Source: Physcomitrium patens
Taxonomy: Eukaryota > Streptophyta > Bryopsida > Funariales > Funariaceae
NCBI RefSeq assembly: GCF_000002425.4
Contig: NC_037267.1
Span: 8,073,396 to 8,137,395, forward strand
Direction of reading: 5' to 3'
Length of the DNA: 64,000 bases
Position numbers and translations under genes: made by a program. Numbering within the stretch: the stretch's first letter is position 1; each line of letters starts with the position of its first letter. Under the pieces are notes generated by a model. The model had not been told where the DNA came from and searched no databases. It saw only the letters and a list, made by a program, of their open reading frames with translations. This document shows, piece by piece, positions 50,296-59,349 of the stretch.

Positions 50296-51498
50296 TGTCG
50301 TATTACGTGCTTTCCTGCTCGAGAACACGTCGAGCGTCTAGCTGTAGAAGGTAGTATGGAGATTCGCTAATATTCAAGCAATCTATTGGTTTTTGACTGT
50401 TGGAATATAAACGACTACAAGAATATACTCTAAATCTATACGGATGTCCTTCGACTACTCGCCAAAATCTTTTTTGCCCCAGCCGGTAGGTCTCTAGACG
50501 TTACAGAGAACCACAAACAACTCGATCTGCTAATCTCCGATACCGCTTTATATTCACGACTTTGTATCCATTGACTGTCTTGTTAGATTAATCCAATAAA
50601 TTTCATTCATTCTGCATATTCAATCCTATAGATACCCTTTTAATTCTTCAATCATAGACGTAACTTCGATTTCACAAAATAGTCAAGAGTAATCACACCT
50701 ACTTTATTAAAACCCCAATTCACCAGTACAGCACTGACTTCAGCAACGATTGCCTCAGTCTTCCCAAAACCTTATGAAAAAAAACCCCAATTCTTTGTCT
50801 TTTTTCCCCGCCCGAAGCATGAAGCTAGCTCTCCGATCCTTAAAAAACTTATTCTCCCCCCTTCATTTCTTAACCTATCCTCCCCTTTAACCTTAATTCT
50901 CCCCTCTTTCAAACCCTAGCCTTTGAATTTTTTCAATCTTCCATCTTGGATCCGGAATTGGCTCCGTCGTCAGAGCTTTCTCCTCCATTTTTACCTTTAA
51001 GAGATCTTTTTACCAAAAGGACGTTCCCGGAATGGCACAAAGGACGGAACAACCTGAAATGGAATCGGAGCCCCATAATCAGGACCACATTGAATCGCCC
51101 GACCAATTCAGGTCTCATATTGGCTAAGAGGCCCGTAGTAAGACCTAGATATTCCCATAATTGGACCACATTGGGTTGCCTGACCAAGTCAGGTTTCATA
51201 TTGGGTAAGAGGCCCATAATAGGACCTGAATTGGATGTCTTGAAATTAGATCCAATTGACTCTTCGAACTAGGCTCACCCGTCGTTGAATTGGTCCTTTT
51301 TCTTTCTGCTAACTTCCGTTATTGGAATCGAATGGAGCATTTCAGTATGCCCTAGCTGACTGTAACGGGGTGACTGAACCTGGCCTCTCAATATTTGCAC
51401 TGGAATTGGTCGTTGCTCCCAATATTCAAGGTAACTGAACATTAATAAAAGTCCCCTTTCTTTATATTTTCACGGTATACTCGTGTTACAACACGACA
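50296..51498 (-). repeat. 5' LTR of element C
   Basis: 1203 bases, homologous to 43067-44315 with scattered transitions, and containing the same 94-codon frame at 50933-51217. The leader begins CAAGTGGTGAACTCGACG; a primer-binding site opening TGGTGAACTCG is plausible but I cannot assign the tRNA. Confidence 0.9.
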
Positions 51499-52286
51499 AT
51501 ATCCTTTCCGTGGAAAGATCCTCTTAGAGACAGGAATTCTATAGAAGTGCGGTCTGCTGTTCCAATTCCGAGTCCAGGGTAGAAGAATAGGGGACCTCAC
51601 GGAGTTAAAAGAAAAGAAAGAAAAAGTAAGAGGACATTCGGAGATCAGGATTTTTGGAATCGGAGAGCTAGCTTCAAGCTCCTTCAAAAGGTGTAAGACT
51701 TAGTTTCATAGGGTTTGGAAGGATTTTGCAATCGTTGTTCAAAGTCAATGTTTGTATTGGTGAATTGGGTTTTTTTGCAATAAAGTTAAGGCTAGTACTC
51801 TTGACTATTTTGTGAAATTGGAGAAATATCTGCTGTTGAAATTTTAAATGTGTGTAGATGATTGAGTATGCCAAGTGTTTGCAAAAATTTGTGTTAATCT
51901 AATGGTGCAGATAGAGGATATTTGATCATTAGTGTAAAGAGGTATCAAAAGTCAGCATATTAGGATCGTTTAGGATTTCTGTAATATCTGGAAATCTATC
52001 AACTGGAATAAGATGAATTTTAATGTAGTAAGTCGAGGACTTAAAGGCGGAGCTGCACACAAGATTTGAATGAGAATTAATAGTTGGAGAAGGAGAAATT
52101 ACAAATCAAGGTTTGTCATCAACTTTCTAGGTGGAGGTCAAAGGACATCAATGTGGATTTACAACGTTTTTTTGCAATCTTTTGTATTTAGATGGTTGAA
52201 ATCCACTAAACTACTCGGATACTTACAAAAAATCATTTTATCTTCCACAGCCAGATGTCCAAAGCATTCTCAAGCAAGATAGTATG
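51499..52286 (+). repeat. solo LTR E, second part
   Basis: Continuation of the LTR that begins at 42284. It contains GGAGAGCTAGCTTCA, TTTCATAGGGTTTGGAAG, CTCTTGACTATTTTGTGAAA and, at its right end, CTTCCACAGCCAGATGTCC, all present in the same order in the element C LTR. It is interrupted at 52286 by element D; the last ten bases of the LTR (TAATACGACA) lie at 58417-58426. Confidence 0.75.
52282..52286 (+). other. target-site duplication of element D, left copy
   Basis: GTATG immediately before TGTCACGG, matched exactly by GTATG at 58412-58416 immediately after CCATGACA. Confidence 0.92.
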
Positions 52287-52446
52287 TGTCACGGACACAA
52301 AATACAGACTTGAAATCTAACAAGAAGTTCAAGAAGAAGTGGCAGAACTAGATTAAACAGATGAGTACAAAAACAACACCAGAAAGGTGAGCTAGAACTC
52401 CAAGAGATGTGTTGTCGAGACTAAAGAACCCTTCAGCCTCGACTCC

Positions 52447-52454
52447 TATATATA
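52447..52454 (-). promoter_or_regulatory. TATA box in 3' LTR of D
   Basis: TATATATA, palindromic, about 135 bases downstream of the heat-shock elements in the element's own direction. The equivalent in the 5' LTR is at 58150-58157, the copy that would drive the element. Confidence 0.55.
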
Positions 52455-52588
52455 CTACTGAATAGGAAGCTTCTCGAGCTACTTCCGCTAACTAGGACGC
52501 TTCTCGAGCTACTTCCGCTAACTAGGACGCTTCTCCAACAACTTCTACTAATTAAAAAACTTCTCGAGCAACTTCCTAGAATCTATCA

Positions 52589-52665
52589 GAATATTCTAGA
52601 ACCTTCTAAAGGAATCTTTAGAGAATCTTTAGAGAATATTCTAGAAGAATATTCGAAGAATCTTC
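52589..52665 (-). promoter_or_regulatory. heat-shock element array, 3' LTR of D
   Basis: GAATATTCTAGAACCTTC at 52589-52606 is a perfect four-unit GAAnnTTCnnGAAnnTTC. A second cluster has GAAnnTTCnnGAA at 52634-52646, GAAnnTTC at 52647-52654 and GAAnnTTC at 52658-52665. Three or more alternating units are the canonical binding site for heat-shock factor trimers. Confidence 0.75.
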
Positions 52666-52683
52666 CAATGTATGTCCATGACA

Positions 52684-52697
52684 TCACCTCCTCTTCT
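52684..52697 (-). other. polypurine tract of element D
   Basis: On the minus strand AGAAGAGGAGGTGA abuts the TGTCATGG start of the 3' LTR. Confidence 0.8.
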
Positions 52698-52733
52698 AAC
52701 TTCGAGGTCTCCGAGAAGCAATGTTGTTATCAG

Positions 52734-53081
52734 TCAATACCAACGCAAGAAAATAAAAATCTGTCGCATCACATCCGCTATGAATTCCAATTGTTGTTCG
52801 CGAGGCAAATGATTCATCGGCCCTTGGAGCCAACGGTAGTGACCAACACCTTCAACCTCTGACCAAGCGTGGACTTTTGTATCTTCATTGTGAAACTGTC
52901 CTCCAAACACATCTTCTGGCTGACCGTCGTAGGCAGGCTCGACCTCAAATACAATTACTAGCGATCTGTTGCTCGGTATCCTCCGACGTCGTCGTGGTGC
53001 AGGCGGTTCTTCATCTCGCGGTCGTCTTCGTGAGCTAGTCGCTTGAGATGACATAACAAGTGTAGTATCTTGACTATCCAT
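52734..53081 (-). CDS. small accessory ORF 3' of the chromodomain in element D
   Basis: An intact 115-codon frame on the element's sense strand, between the end of pol (53208) and the polypurine tract. The ATG at 53081 gives MDSQDTTLVMSSQATSSRRR; an in-frame TTG lies two codons upstream. The N-terminal third is Ser/Arg-rich and very basic (RRRPRDEEPPAPRRRRRIP, a possible nuclear localisation or nucleic-acid-binding segment). The rest is compact and mixed, with FEVEPAYDGQPEDVFGG, HYRWLQGPMNHL and FIADVMRQIFIFLRWY. I do not recognise the family, and gypsy elements usually have nothing here. The same ORF is legible, with stops, in the ancient copy at 27495-27725, so it is an old part of this lineage. 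Confidence 0.7.
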   Translation of the reverse strand: MDSQDTTLVMSSQATSSRRRPRDEEPPAPRRRRRIPSNRSLVIVFEVEPAYDGQPEDVFGGQFHNEDTKVHAWSEVEGVGHYRWLQGPMNHLPREQQLEFIADVMRQIFIFLRWY

Positions 53082-53207
53082 GTCCAAAGGCTAAAATGAT
53101 GAGAGCAAACTATAGTTGCTAACAAAGTTCTACACTATCGAACTATGGGTTTTGGAGGTGCCCTCCCCCCCTTTTATGCTACTTGATGAGCAAGCTTCAG
53201 CAAGAAG

Positions 53208-56200
53208 CTATCGTTGAATCGGCTTAGGTTTATGAGGATATCGTTGATGAAATTCTTGTACCTTTTTTGGTGCATTGGCAAGATTTTCGGCACGCTCCCA
53301 CGTTCGTTCATTGATGTCGTATCCACTCCAATGCACTAAATACTCCAATTTTCTCCTATTACGCCGTGAATCTAGTACCTTTTCCACCTCGTATTCCTCA
53401 TGGTTTTCAATTTCGATACTTGGTGGCGGACTTTGTACTCTTTGGGGAAAAGCTGACTCTCGATAAGGTTCCAACAAAGACACATGAAAGACTGGATGTA
53501 CCTTCATAGTAGCTGGTAACTCCAGACGATATGCCACCGGATTGATCTGCTTCCCGATAACAAATGGCCCTAATCTCCGATAGTCCAATTTGTCACATGG
53601 CCGCTTGGTCTTGATATTCCGTCGAAGAAGCCATACTTTACTTCCAACTTTAAAAGTAGGCGCCTCATTTCGATATTTATCTGCAGATGCCTTGTAACTC
53701 TCTTGGGCAGATTGCAATTGAAGCTTCAACGTCACTTGAAGCTCCGATAGTTGCTTCACAAATCCTTCAGCTGCTGGGTTGTTATTTGCTGAAGAACTCA
53801 ATAAATCGAGCTTGGGGTGGTATCCGTAGTTGGAGAAGAATGGTGTTTGTTGAGTTGACGCATGAAGAGTGTTGTTGTATGCAAACTCAGCAAGCGGTAG
53901 ATATGCAGTCCAATCATCTTCTTGATAGTTGATGCTGCATCGTAAATATTGCTCCAAAACTTGATTCACCCGCTCCGTTTGACCGTCAGTTTGAGGATGA
54001 AAAGCCGAAGAGAGCTTAATATCCACCTTCAATATCTCAAAGAGAGACCTCCAAAACTTGGATACAAACTGAGTACCTCGATCCGACACGATATCATCTG
54101 GTAGGCCATGATAACGATATATGTTATCAAGAAAGAGTCTTGCGGTGTCTTCACTTGACGATGTTTTCTTGCAAGGCACGAAATGCGCCATCTTTGTAAA
54201 TCGATCCACCACAACAAAGATGCTGTCAAATGAATTCGATGGCGGTAGGTCCGTAATGAAGTCCATAGAAACTGAAGACCATGGTCGGTGCGGAATAGGC
54301 AATGGCTGGAGAAGTCCATACGGACGATGTCAAGGGATCTTGGATCTTGAACAAACATCACAAGAAAGGACAAATTCCTTCACATCCTTCCACATTTGGG
54401 GCCACCAAAAATCTCGTGAAATGAGCTCCAAAGTCTTGTTGAATCCAAAATGTCCCGCAGTTGGAAAGTCGTGGCGAGATTGAAGTACTCGGAGTCGAGT
54501 TGGTCCTTTCGGGATATACAACCGCTCCTCAAAATACAGAAGATCTCCCTCCACCTTAAACTTGTCATTATCGACACGTTGTTTGATGTCAAGAGCTATA
54601 GAATCCTCAATGGTCGTAGTACGTACCTCGCTGAGGAAGCCGTCATCGATAGTTGCAACAGTAGCAAAAATCCTGAATTTTTCTGGTTTCAACAATGTTG
54701 TACATTGTTGATCAAACGCTGCTTCTCCAGCCTTTGGCGCAAGATACGATCTCCTCGATAATGCGTCGAATAATCCTTGCTGTTTTCCAGGGCGGTAGGT
54801 GATAATAAAGTCAAATCGTGATAGAGACATATTCCATCGAGCTTGACGACGATTCAAAATTCGAGCTGTCATGAAGTACTCCAAATTCTTGTGGTCCGTA
54901 TAAACAGTCACTGGATGTGCAGCTCCTTCGAGGAAGTGACGCCACTCTTGGAAGGCATCCATTATAGCAAGCAGCTCTTTGTCGTGGATCTCGTAGTTGA
55001 TCTCAGCAGCAGAGAACTTTCGTGAATAGAACGCAACTGGGTGAAGCTTCTTGTCTATGCCCATCTGTGAAAGCACAGCTCCCAAAGCAAAATCTGAAGC
55101 ATCGGTCTCTAAATAGAAAGCCTTTGTAAAGTCAAGGTGTACCAAGATTGGAGCCGTAGTGAATGCCGTCTTGAGATCTTGAAATGCTTTTGCTATTTGT
55201 GATCCCCATTCGAGCTTGTCTTTGCTTGTTAGACGCGTGAGTGGTGCAGCAACTTGAGAATAATTCTTGATGAAGATGCGATAGAAGTTAACAAATCCAA
55301 GAAAACACTGAACATCTCTAACCGTCTTCGGAACTTCCCAAGATATAATTGCTTCTACCTTTTTTGGATCCATCTTCAAGCCCTTTGTAGTCGCAATGAA
55401 GCCCAAAAATTCCATCTCATTCTGGTGAAATTGACACTTCTCCAACTTGGCATAGAGTCCTCGTTCGCGTAGTTTTTCAAGAACCAAACAAACGTGCTTC
55501 TCATGTTCTTCTTCATTCTTGGAAAATATCAAAATATCATCCAGATAGATGACAACAAAGTCATCGAGGTACTCCCGAAAGATGTCGTTCATCATATGCT
55601 GAAAGACCCCTGGAACATTGGTAAGACCAAAAGGCATGACATTGTACTCAAAATGGCCATACCTTGTACGAAAGGCTGTCTTCCATTCATCTCCTTCTTT
55701 GATTCGCACAAGGTTGTAGGCTCCTCTTAAATCAATCTTTGTAAAATTCCTTGCACGTCCAAGTTGATCTAAGAGGCCAGAGATCAAAGGTAAGGGATAG
55801 CAATTTTTCTTGGTCACCTTGTTGAGTCCTCGGTAGTCCACGCACATCCGCAGTGAGCCATCCTTTTTCTTCACGAATAGGATTGGTGCTCCAACTGGCG
55901 ACTTTGAATGTCGAATAAAATTCTTGGCTAGATTCTCATCGATGTACTTCCGCAATTCTGCCAACTCCGTCTGCGATAGGTTGTATATTGGACCAAAAGG
56001 TGGTTGCGCTCCTTCCTCTAAGTCTATGGCGCAATCATATGGTCGATGTTCCGGCAGTATATCGGCGTTCTTCTTCTGAAACACGTCTTCAAAATCCCTA
56101 TATTGCTCTGGTATATTCGATGTTGAGATATTCTCGCCGCTAGTTGGAGCTGCATAAATGACAAATGGTGCGCCTTCCTTGGACGATCTTAGGAACGCTC

Positions 56201-57686
56201 TCGCTCCAATAAACATGGATTTCTTCATGTAGGTTCTACCAACAGGTTTATTATTATTTTTTTCAGGAAATGTTATCCTTCGTAGCCTCCAATCAATGGA
56301 CGGATTATGATCTTCTAACCAAGAAAGACCAAGGATAACAGGGCTTGATGGGGTTCTAATAATATTAAAAATAACGTAACTACTATGGTCCTTAAACACC
56401 ACTTCTATAGGTTCTGATTCGTGGATAACGTTGCCTGACAATAAGGGTCGTCCATCTATCACCTCTACGTGAACAGGTTAGGACTTCTGTACTAAACGGA
56501 TCTTGTGGCGTTTAGCAAACTCTTCATCTAAAAAACAAGTAGATGCCCCCGAATCCAATAGAGCTAAAGTTTTTTTGTTTTTGAGGGCCTAAAAACAAAG
56601 GAATTGTAAAACAACGGGCAGGTTGGACAGAGAAGGAGGAACCTGATTGTTGTCGTGATATTAGATTGTCCAGCCGCACGGTTCCTACTGTAGCTGGGCG
56701 TCGTCGTTTTCCGGAATCATCGCACTTCTAGTCTTGACAGGGTGCCAATTTTGCTTCTTTGGGCAATTTCCAACCTTGTGACCTTCTTCTCCACAGTACA
56801 AACATAACCCTTCCTCCATATGCCGTTTCTTCTCTGTTGGAGTAAGAGATCGGACACGCGCCGTGTCGATTTGCATGTCTGTTGCCTCCGAATGTGAGTT
56901 TAAGCTATTTGCAGACATAGTCACGTCGTAACGAGTCATTTGGTGTCTTGGACGTTGGTCTTGGCGACGCTGGAATAGGCGGTTGTCACACTTTATAGCT
57001 TGGCTAATAGTTTCGTTGAGCATTTGAGGATCAGGAAGAGATAACAGCAAGTCCTTCACATCATCCTTCAAGCCCCAATAAAACTGACTCACCAACGCCT
57101 CTTCACCCCAATTAATGTCACTTGCCAATTGTCTGAAATCCGAGGCATAGACTGATGCAAAGCGTGTTCCTTGTCGTAGCGATCGGATCTTTGTTGTAGC
57201 CCATCGAACTTTATCATGCTCGCCAAATGCTTCTGCAAACGCCTCCAAGAACGTTTCAAAGTTGCTCAGGATTGGCGATCGCTTCTTGAACAAGGGAGTA
57301 AACCAAGACAGAGCTTGTGCTGTAAGCAAGGTTCCAACAAGCCCAACACGCGCTTCCTCCGTCGGATAACGTTCGGGCTATAAAATTGTTATCAACCTGA
57401 TTTGGTTGACAAAACCTCGAAACTTGGAACGAGTTCCATCAAACTTATCCGGAAGACTAACTCGAGGCTCCTTTCGTTATAGGACTACTCGATCTTGTTG
57501 AAATGGAGGTAGAACTGCTTCTTCTGGCGCAGAAGTTTGAGGCTGATATGCTTTAGATAGCGCTATCCCAGATACTCCATTGTTATGGAGTCCTACCATG
57601 ACTCCTTCGATCTCTGTTGTCCTATGTGACAACGAGGCAAGAGCATTTATGATGGCGTCTAGTTTGGATTCCAAACTTTCAGCCAT
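53208..57686 (-). pseudogene. gag-pol polyprotein of chromovirus D
   Basis: One frame of 1493 codons with seven premature stops and no frameshift. Gag starts MAESLESKLDAIINALASL at 57686, has the capsid core LSWFTPLFKKRSPILSNFE and a zinc knuckle CLYCGEEGHKVGNC (about 56790-56830). The protease has LLDSGASTCFLDEEF with the catalytic Asp at 56553-56555. RT spans about 55950-55200 with MCVDYRGLNKVT and YLDDILIFSK. RNase H follows (LETDASDFALGAVLS, then VYTDHKNLEYF). Integrase has an H-H-C-C domain (GHFGFNKTLELI, CDVCSRSKIP), a D-D-E core (SMDFITDLP, IVSDRGTQF, PQTDGQTERV) and a chromodomain ending near 53225 (EYEVEKVLDSRRNRRKLEYL, then VHWSGYDINERTWE). All catalytic residues I could check are intact. 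Confidence 0.93.
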
Positions 57687-57750
57687 TTTAACGTCTTAAC
57701 CTTCGCCTAACCTTCAGAAAGAAGAAAAAAGAGTTTTGACAAGAGGACAA

Positions 57751-57950
57751 TATTGGTTCAGAGGAGAGTACTCCGCAACCTCTAAAACGCCTTAAGACTC
57801 CAAGATGAGGGGTAATCCACTCTCTCCAAGAAGAATAAGGCTCCAATATTGAGAAAGAAGAGATATCAGTTTAGAGGAGGGTAATCCGCAACCTCTAAAA
57901 CACTAGCACACCTTCAAGAAGAGGGGTAATCCACTCTCTAACAAGAAGGA
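57751..57950 (-). repeat. duplicated leader repeats with hairpins in element D
   Basis: Two tandem copies of a unit of roughly 100 bases in the untranslated leader between the primer-binding site and gag. Each contains a small inverted repeat: TTTAGAGG pairs with CCTCTAAA at 57870-57899, and a version with one mismatch lies at 57757-57786, with loops containing the complement of GCGGATTACCC. A second shared motif is GGGGTAATCCACTCTC. The equivalent leader of chromovirus copy 1 keeps one such hairpin. A role in RNA packaging, dimerisation or translation is possible but unproven. Confidence 0.6.
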
Positions 57951-57954
57951 ACTA

Positions 57955-57966
57955 GCTCTGATACCA
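57955..57966 (-). other. primer-binding site of element D
   Basis: On the minus strand TGGTATCAGAGC, the exact complement of the 3' end of plant initiator methionine tRNA including its CCA. It lies 23 bases inside the LTR edge, further than the 0-5 bases usual for plant LTR elements. Confidence 0.85.
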
Positions 57967-58149
57967 GTGAAAATGCAGTCTCGACAAACTGTCACGGACA
58001 CAAAATACAGACTTGAAATCTAACAAGAAGTTCAAGAAGAAGTGGCAGAACTAGATTAAACAGATGAGTACAAGAACAACACCAGAAAGGTGAGCTGGAA
58101 CTCCAAGAGATGTGTTGTCGAGACTGAAGAACCCTTCAGCCTCGACTCC

Positions 58150-58157
58150 TATATATA
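58150..58157 (-). promoter_or_regulatory. TATA box in 5' LTR of D
   Basis: TATATATA in the sequence CTCCTATATATACTACTG, about 130 bases downstream (element direction) of the heat-shock element array. Confidence 0.6.
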
Positions 58158-58261
58158 CTACTGAATAGGAAGCTTCTCGAGCTACTTCCGCTAACTAGGA
58201 CGCTTCTCCAACAACTTCTACTAATTAGGAAACTTCTCGAGCAACTTCCTAGAATCTATCA

Positions 58262-58374
58262 GAATATTTTAGAACCTTCTAAGAATATTCTAGAACCTTC
58301 TAAAAGAATCTTTAGGGAATATTCTAATAATCTTCTAGAACCTTTTAAAGGAATCTTTAGAGAATATTCTAGAA
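58262..58374 (-). promoter_or_regulatory. heat-shock element array, 5' LTR of D
   Basis: A perfect four-unit GAAnnTTCnnGAAnnTTC at 58283-58300, a duplicate at 58262-58279 with one C to T change, and a perfect GAAnnTTCnnGAA at 58362-58374. They lie in U3, upstream of the TATA box in the element's direction. Confidence 0.75.
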
Positions 58375-58411
58375 GAATATTTGAAGAATCTTCCAATGTA
58401 TGTCCATGACA

Positions 58412-58416
58412 GTATG
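58412..58416 (+). other. target-site duplication of element D, right copy
   Basis: GTATG, exact match to 52282-52286. The following TAATACGACA completes the interrupted solo LTR E. Confidence 0.92.
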
Positions 58417-58426
58417 TAATACGACA
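58417..58426 (+). repeat. last bases of solo LTR E
   Basis: TAATACGACA, equal to the end of the C-family LTR (GTAATACGACA on the minus strand of element C). It continues directly from 52286 when element D is left out. Confidence 0.65.
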
Positions 58427-58449
58427 ACACTATTTAGCCTTTTATTTCA

Positions 58450-59280
58450 ATGAAGCAACTTCTAACAATAGCACTAGAATATCATTCTATATTGAATTCA
58501 TCGTTAACACAATGTAAGCAATATAAGAAAGAAGTTCATGAGATCAGTTTGAATCTTGACCATGGCACGCCAACCATCAACGTATCAATAGATGACATTT
58601 TGATTTTTGGAGTCCAAGTGGATGATAGCTCCAATGTCAATTTAATGAATATAGATACAATGGATGCTTTAGACTTAGCACATTTAGTATCTACAATATT
58701 GGTATTATGGATGGCAGATCATAGTCGGGTTAAATCAATGGATATCTTGTATAATATTCAAATCATAATTGTAGGTATTGAATATAAAATAGACTATATT
58801 ATTTTTTGGTTATAACGTTCAACTTTATCATATTTGATTTTATTGGGATGACTTTAGCTTTATTAAGCAAAAGCCAAGAATAATTAGAATCATGGTACTT
58901 TGATGATCGAGAAAGGCAGAGACAAGATGGTATTACAAATGTACCCTGCACACTATCATAGAAAATCTGAAATGCCAACATTTGAATTGATATGTGACGA
59001 TGAGCTCAGTTTTGATGAAGATGTTGTACCAAAGGAAGGAGCATCTTTTGAGACAACTCAACTCTATGGGGTGGTATATCAATATGGAGGACTGGAAGAA
59101 TATTTGATATATTCAACGGATATAGAAAATTTCAATCATGTTATTGCAGATTGGATGAACAAATATGATGTGCACCGGATCAGTGTAATGGAATCAGAAT
59201 TGAGTACCTCCAATATATGGGACTTGACGAATGGATCACAATTGGTAAGGAAGTTGAAATAAGAATAGGCAACTGAATCT
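58450..59280 (+). pseudogene. protease region and pol spacer of element A
   Basis: 58450-58815 contains FGVQVDDSSNVNLMNIDTMDAL, a retropepsin-like D-D-S-S site in the place of the usual D-S/T-G. 58900-59262 is an open 120-codon spacer with FELICDDELSFDED and LEEYLIYSTDIENFNHVIAD. Frames are joined by stops. Both are part of the pol of element A, separated from its gag by the nested insertions. Confidence 0.7.
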
Positions 59281-59349
59281 TTATGTCAAATTATTAACTT
59301 GGCAACAAATGAAATATCTCGGCAATTAAAATTTATAAAAGTATTCACA

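Larger units (their letters stand above)
43067..51498 (-). mobile_element. Ty3/gypsy element C, full-length, minus strand
   Basis: LTRs TGTCG...CGACA lie at 43067-44315 (3') and 50296-51498 (5'), with an internal region of about 6 kb coding on the minus strand for gag, a protease with a DHGSE active site, RT, RNase H and integrase with a GPY-type tail but no chromodomain. It is inserted in solo LTR E: the flanks 43063-43066 (ACAT) and 51499-51502 (ATAT) look like a target duplication with one C to T change, and joining them restores the LTR sequence. Several stops and at least three frameshifts inactivate it. Confidence 0.85.
52287..52683 (-). repeat. 3' LTR of element D
   Basis: 397 bases. 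On the minus strand it runs TGTCATGGACATAC...GTCCGTGACA. It carries a heat-shock element array in U3, a tandem array of a 30-base unit (CGCTTCTCGAGCTACTTCCG plus CTAACTAGGA, plus strand) at about 52467-52580, and a TATATATA box. The partner LTR is 25 bases longer because repeat copy numbers differ; substitutions between the two are few. Confidence 0.95.
52287..58411 (-). mobile_element. Ty3/gypsy chromovirus D (Tcn1-like), full-length, minus strand
   Basis: A complete element of 6125 bases: 5' LTR at 57990-58411, primer-binding site 57955-57966, leader with hairpin repeats, gag-pol in one frame from 57686 to 53208, an extra small ORF, polypurine tract and 3' LTR at 52287-52683. It is flanked by a perfect 5-bp duplication GTATG. 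The integrase ends in a chromodomain, which defines the chromoviruses; the fused gag-pol frame and small LTRs fit the Tcn1-like group described from mosses and Selaginella. Seven nonsense codons are the only visible breaks. It is inserted in solo LTR E and is the youngest element in the nest. Confidence 0.95.
57990..58411 (-). repeat. 5' LTR of element D
   Basis: 422 bases, near-identical to 52287-52683 apart from repeat copy number: three rather than four copies of the 30-base unit, and an extra duplicated block around the heat-shock elements. It would act as the promoter. Confidence 0.95.

Noticed and set aside
54029..54373. Minus-strand 114-codon frame overlapping the integrase of element D
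   Set aside because: It is an out-of-frame shadow of the integrase coding sequence, which has clear motifs in the other phase.
42279..58431. Target-site duplication for solo LTR E (GATGC against ACACT)
   Set aside because: Only two of five positions agree without assuming several transitions, so I do not claim a duplication for this insertion.
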